NCBI RefSeq assembly: GCF_022581195.2
Contig: NC_061475.1
Span: 7,812,001-7,876,000 of the forward strand
DNA: 64,000 nucleotides
Direction of reading: 5' to 3'
From: Helicoverpa zea
Taxonomy: Eukaryota; Arthropoda; Insecta; Lepidoptera; Noctuidae
The notes beneath the pieces were generated by a model. It did no database searches and was not told the origin of the DNA. It saw nothing but the letters and a program-made list of their open reading frames with translations. Below, piece after piece: positions 27,501 to 33,500 of the stretch. The position numbers and the translations under genes are program-made. The stretch's first letter is position 1. The number at the start of each line of letters is the position of its first letter.

Positions 27501-30500
27501 GTCTCGACTTATGCAGTTCACGCTGCAAACCGGGCCGCAGTAGAAGCCAGGCGTCGCGTCGCGCTCACGGACGCCACAGCCACAAACTAGCAGTGCAGAA
27601 GCAGGAGAGGCTCACGGGATTATCACATGCAAAAGCAATCGGAAATCGGTTAATGTTATCACAACACCAATTATTAGACAGAGTTGTAATATCAACACGT
27701 TTCTGTTCTATTTTGTCAATTATTTAGTGGAGGAAATAAAAGCAAGAAAGAAGGGGTATTACATAATGTCAAAACAGTAACAGTGAATTTATGTGTTTGC
27801 AAGTAATTATGAAAATGTTTTACTGCAATAACTACTACCAAAGTTTCTTATTCATAGGAATGATATCTACTTTCAGTTGCATTTCTGTCACAAAGCCTAC
27901 GCAACTTATTATCAAACTTTTTGAAAAAGAATGGTACCGTAAACAGCTGCACTAGCGTCAGTATGTAATTCCATAGGATATACATACAGGGTTGTATCAT
28001 TATATAAAACTACCAAACTAATTGTCTCGCGTTTATCTGTCGTGACTCGAGTACATAGTCATAAACATTCTACATAGGCATGAGAGTATTTTTGAAGGAG
28101 TTCAATTAACTGACTCTTATATTCAGGTGGAATATCAGTGTCAATCTCATTAAAATTTGGAGTCTCAGGAATAGAGCATTGATCAACATTCTTAACCTTT
28201 GTAATGGTAAGACTATTTTCGGTTAACATGACCGAAACAGCAAACCAATTTTATTATCTCACTATCTATCATGATATTATGACTTACATAGGCACTACAT
28301 GAAAGAGTAAATGGTAGCTGTCTATTTCTACTTCACTCAGAATGTATTCGGTACATAATGTACTACAATTTCCTATTCCCATTATATTGACAACACAACC
28401 AATATGCTGGCCAGAGAATTGTTTAGCAAAAGTTTCAGCAATGAGAGAACATTCAGCCCCAGAGTCATAACAAAATGAATACGTCTCACCAGATTGACGT
28501 AGAACACCAGTGGTAGGTCGTACTTCGCATGCTTCAACTCGCTTCGTGGATGAATGACGGCTCGAAGCCTGACTCTCGGCACCTTCGCTTGAACCTCCCG
28601 GCCGCTTTCCAGTTGTCTTTGGGCAGCGTGGCGCGGCGTGTCCCGCCTCGCCGCAGCGGTAGTAGACGACATTCTTTGCAAGCGATGACGTAGCTGGTAG
28701 AATGTTTGGTTTTGTCGGCCTTCTTCCGACGGTTGATAGCTCTGCTTCTTTTGGTTGACTGTTATGAAGGTTAATGAGAGTAGCAGCGATAGTTTCTGAC
28801 ACATCGTAACGGGAAAGAAAGATACTTTTAAAGTCTGGCCAGGTCATGCCGGCATACGATACTTGGGAAAGCCATACGGAAGCACTGCCTTTCAAAGCTT
28901 TACTAAGGGCAATAATAAGTTGACCGCCCTGAAGGGGTTAGCATTGAAATCGGGTAAATCGGGATCAAAATCGGGCAAGCGAATTGCATTAGACGGTGTG
29001 GTGGGGGTCTTCATTGCATCAATTAGCTGAGCAATATTACGGCCCTGAAATTCTAACATTGCTCGCCATGGATCACCAACCCCTTCCGATTCCCGGGCTT
29101 CACCTAATCCCACTTCTGATGTAGGATCAGGATCAGCGCCGAGCGGTACACCATCAGGGTTTGGAGTCCCCATTTTATTGGGATAGATAAGACTTTAATA
29201 CAAAATAACAATGTTTAATTACACAAAATAATAATCCACACAGTATACAGTTTAAAACAATAAATTAGGTAGACCACGAACAGACCTTACGGTCACAGTT
29301 CGTACAGTGGCATAGGCCACCCACATACACAGTATGTTAGTAAATAATATGGCGACACGAACAGACTTTACAGTCACAGTTCGTACAGCGGCGTAAGCCA
29401 CCCACATACACAGTATGTTAGTAAATGATATGGCGACACGAACAGACTGTACAGTCACAGTTCGTACAGCGGCGTAAGCCACCCACATACAAAGTATGTT
29501 TGTAGATAATATGGCGAAACGAACAGACCCTAGACTAGGGTCACAGTCCGTACAGCGGCGTAAGCCACCCAAGTACAAAGTGTATCGTATGCCAATACAG
29601 CTATGTGAATATACAGCGAGGCTGTACCAAGGAAACCGACAGTTTTGTCGGGAGCAGGAGCTCTATAATGAGTCTAATCCGAAGATAGACTGATTTCGTC
29701 ATCAAATGCATGTCCTTTTATAGGACGTTCGAACAATGACCCCTCTCCACAACAACTCTGTCCAAAGCGCGCGAAAGCGCGCCAAGCGTTTACTTGATAC
29801 AAAATAATTAAAATTTAGCTTAGTCTAACTAGATTCTTACAAGACTTTTACATTGCAAAGTTGTTAAATTATCCAAGAATGATTATTGTAATTAGACAAT
29901 CGCATTTAAACGTTAAAATAATCAAAATAACATGTTATTGTTGATATTGACAAAATCCATTTAGTTTCTGTTATTATAATAAGTACCTAGTCAAAAATTC
30001 AATTCACATGTTTACAGAGTACTTTATAAATCTAGTTTAGATTTATTAGACAAGAAATTGGGAAGATTACTTAATAATAATCGGTAATAAAAGAATCAAA
30101 ACATTCATTTGGATATTACTATTGTTCACGCACCGGGGCGCGAACCATTTTTAATCTATGGTCATACATTGTTGTTTTTTTTTTTTTTTTTCGTTTGGAT
30201 ACAGACAACGGTGATTGACATTGACATCTATCTGTCACATTTTTGTTCGGATATCCACAGTGGTAATTGATCTATCTCCGACATATATTTTTTTATTTTG
30301 AAGGTTATCAAAGAGTATGAAGAACGAGAGAAGTTAATAGCGAAATTGAAATCCGAAGTTAGCAACTCCAGTGATACAAACAAGATGCTTGCGAAGAAAA
30401 TGGCAGCTATACAGTAAGTTATGCTTCAAGTTTTTAGAATTTTCGAATTTTGAAAAGAACCGGCCGTGGGTGAGTCGGACTCACGAACATGTTTTGCGTA

Positions 30501-33500
30501 GCGTTATCAATATCTTAAGAAAAAACATGTAAAAACATGTTTGTAATATTTTTTTGTAAAATAACAGAAATATAACGTATTCTAACTGACTAGGTTGTCC
30601 GTTTTTATTCGTATTAAGAAAAAAGTTTTTAATGTACTAAGTAAGACCATTTACTTCCACAGAGCAAAATGGCTGCCGCCTCTAGAAAACCTACTGCGGG
30701 ATATAGGCAAAAGTTTTGCGGATATGTTCGCTAAATTGGGCTGTGCTGGGGAAATTAAACTTGAGAAAGGAGGTAGCGACGTGAGTATACCTCCATGAAG
30801 TTCTAGTAAATGTTACTTGTGGGTAGATAGAAGAGTATGGAAGGAGAAACCATGCTGCTCCGACCCCAAATAAAATTGGTAGAAATGAGTTCAAATTTAA
30901 TTTTGACATATTTTATTATGATCTTCATAGAACTACTGAGTATAAAAAGTAGGTTTACTAAGAAATTCTATAGATTGATATGTGTATTCATTTTGCCTTT
31001 GATTAAATTTGACGATGCCAGGAGGCTGGCAGTAGAAATACTTAGACCTTTATACTTATGCAAAGACTACTTTTCAGCAAGCCTACCAATTAAAAAATAC
31101 CTTATTTTCCAGCGATTAAGTATTATTTTCATTTAAATATTTCCAGGAGGATTACGACCAATACGGCATAGCGATTCTCGTACGTTTCCGCGCATCGGAA
31201 GAATTACAGCAGTTGACTCGTCACGCGCAGTCCGGCGGTGAACGAGCTTTGTCTACTGCCTTATATCTTATGGCGTTACAGCGACTCACTACAGTGCCTT
31301 TCAGGTAACACATAAACAATGACTTACGCACCCAATGGAAAACATGATGTTACACAGACAGCAATACCTAAGTACAGTGGCCTCCAGGTAACGCATAATG
31401 ACATAATCAGACGCATAAGTCACATACATACTGACATACACAGTGACACACACAATGACATACACAGTGACCTCCAGTGGCGAGGCGTCCTTATAAGCCG
31501 ATTCCCATCGGCTTCCCTTTTGAATTTCAAGAAAGAAGCATAGGTATAAGTTATAATATAGGTGTAGGTATAATTAATACAATCATTTAAACCACACAAT
31601 TTAAATATGTAGGTATAACAAAACGCCTACCACCGTAAAAAAAATTGTCTATAAATTACTTGAAACATTTTGCTCCTACTAAATAAGCCGCGGCTTCCTC
31701 CTCCATACAAAACTACGCTTGCGTGACGTCATCCACGCCGCGCCGCGCGATGTTCGCGGCATAAGGGCGAGCGGTAAGCCGGCTCACGGAGCGGCTTCCA
31801 CCAATCAAAACTCGCGAGTGAACGAGAAAGAACGCGTCAAGAGTAGAGTAGCTATATCTGTCTACGCGCGAGTGACAGCGCTTTCTCAAATATGTAAACA
31901 AACAAATCAGACAAATTCACTCTCATTGTTCTTATTTTGTTTTAGATAATACCATTAACAATTTGTTCTTTGTATTACTTAATTGAATTTATTAGTGTGT
32001 GTATCATTTGGAAATAACATAGTTCGTGTGTGTGTTTTAGTTACATTATGTCAACATAGATGGCGTTGTGCATTTTTATGCAAATCCTGAATCGCGGTGT
32101 TAAGATTCTCCGCGATTTAATGACCCTATAATAGTTGGGAATTTATTTATTTTTATGAATTCACCAAGTATATAATTTTGATAATTTTGATTAAATAGTT
32201 GGCAGTATCATTACTCCCTACTAATTCCCGCGATCGCACTGTGTGACCTGAGTGCTTAGTGCGAGTTTTCGTGAATTTTTTTACGGACTCACATGAGAGC
32301 GCGTATACTAAGATTTGTATGGAACAAAAACAGCTCCACCTAGTGTCAAAAATTGGAACCTGTTTTTGTTCCATACAAACAGTGTTGCCAACAGTTGTAG
32401 AAGCTTACCACCAGAGTCAACTTTTAAAACCACCAGAAAACCACTAACAAAAATTTATCCCACACTTAAAATCACCAAATTCACCACTAAAAAAATATTG
32501 TTTATATTTTATTGTAACCTAAAACAATTTAATCATCCAAAGATGTAACTCGGCAACGATAGAAAATTAAAACAGACAAAGCATTACATCTGTTTAGCAA
32601 TTCATCCGACCCGATCCGAATCCTTCACAAATTATAATCGGCGTAGTAGTTTCACAAATTGTTTAGTTACGCATTTGACCAATGAATGAGTACTTAATAT
32701 AATTATATAGTAGTCGTTCACCTTTTTGTTTTGTAGATGCTTTTTTGACATTCCGTGAGACTTCAAATCTCCATAGTAACTCCTTAAAGTTGTACCACAA
32801 AACTTACATTTCGCTACTTGACCCGCAGTACTTTCAACATTTCGCCACTAAATAGGGGACTTAAACCACCAGTATTAGTGGAAAATCCACTAAGTTGGCA
32901 ACACTGCATACAAATCTTAGTATACGCGCTCTCATGTGAGTCCGTAAAAAAATTCACGAAAACTCGCACTAAGCACTCTGGTACTCAGTACAAGTACAGT
33001 ACTACAGTGTGAAAATAGAGATATCAACGTTGAAATGATGTATTTTGATACGTAGACAGTTGGCATCAGGTTTCTTTTTAATGTACCTATAGCATTTATC
33101 GCATTAGACTGTTTTCCGATCCGACAGATTGTTTACTTTAGGAAGGAACTTATTTTTCAAGGTTAAGTTTTGAGAATAAAAACGTGTTATAAAACTCGGG
33201 CACGCCGCTCGGGTGAATTACCTACCAATATTACGTCTATATTAAAATTACTAACGTCCTGACGGATAAATACCTACGATAAATATCAATGGCTAACAGG
33301 CCGTTGTAAATTAAATACTTAAAATGTATTGTTTCTAGTGCCAAGTTTTCTCAGATTCTAGTACCTAGTTAATATACCTAACTAAAGATAATAAAGTTTT
33401 ATAGATATTAATAATCTGCTGAATTCCTCGAGAAAACATGTTCAAACTATCAGTCTCTCAGTCAGTGCTAAAAGGTGGACTGAGAAATTACCTCCATTAC

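Larger units (their letters stand above)
25132..30283 (-). mobile_element. Ty3/gypsy-type LTR retrotransposon, internally deleted, very young
   Basis: Two direct repeats, 25132-26296 and 29120-30283 (about 1164 bp), differ by eye only in one poly-T length. In minus orientation they start TGTCGGAG and end CCTACA, so TG...CA. Flanks carry TATA on both sides, a probable 4-5 bp target duplication blurred by the AT repeat. The 2.8-kb interior encodes a broken gag-protease on the minus strand and has no reverse transcriptase, RNase H or integrase. The element fills SMC5 intron 15 and its right edge lies 20 bp before exon 16. It must have moved with help from a complete relative. Confidence 0.93.

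Noticed and set aside
28382..28804. 140-codon minus-strand open frame overlapping the gag-protease
   Set aside because: Alternative frame of the gag-protease region; the zinc knuckle and DSGAECSLI are in the other frame.
25132..30283. CRISPR-like or segmental duplication explanation for the repeated 1.16-kb blocks
   Set aside because: TG...CA ends, gag-protease between them and a short flanking duplication identify LTRs; no CRISPR features exist in this eukaryotic window.
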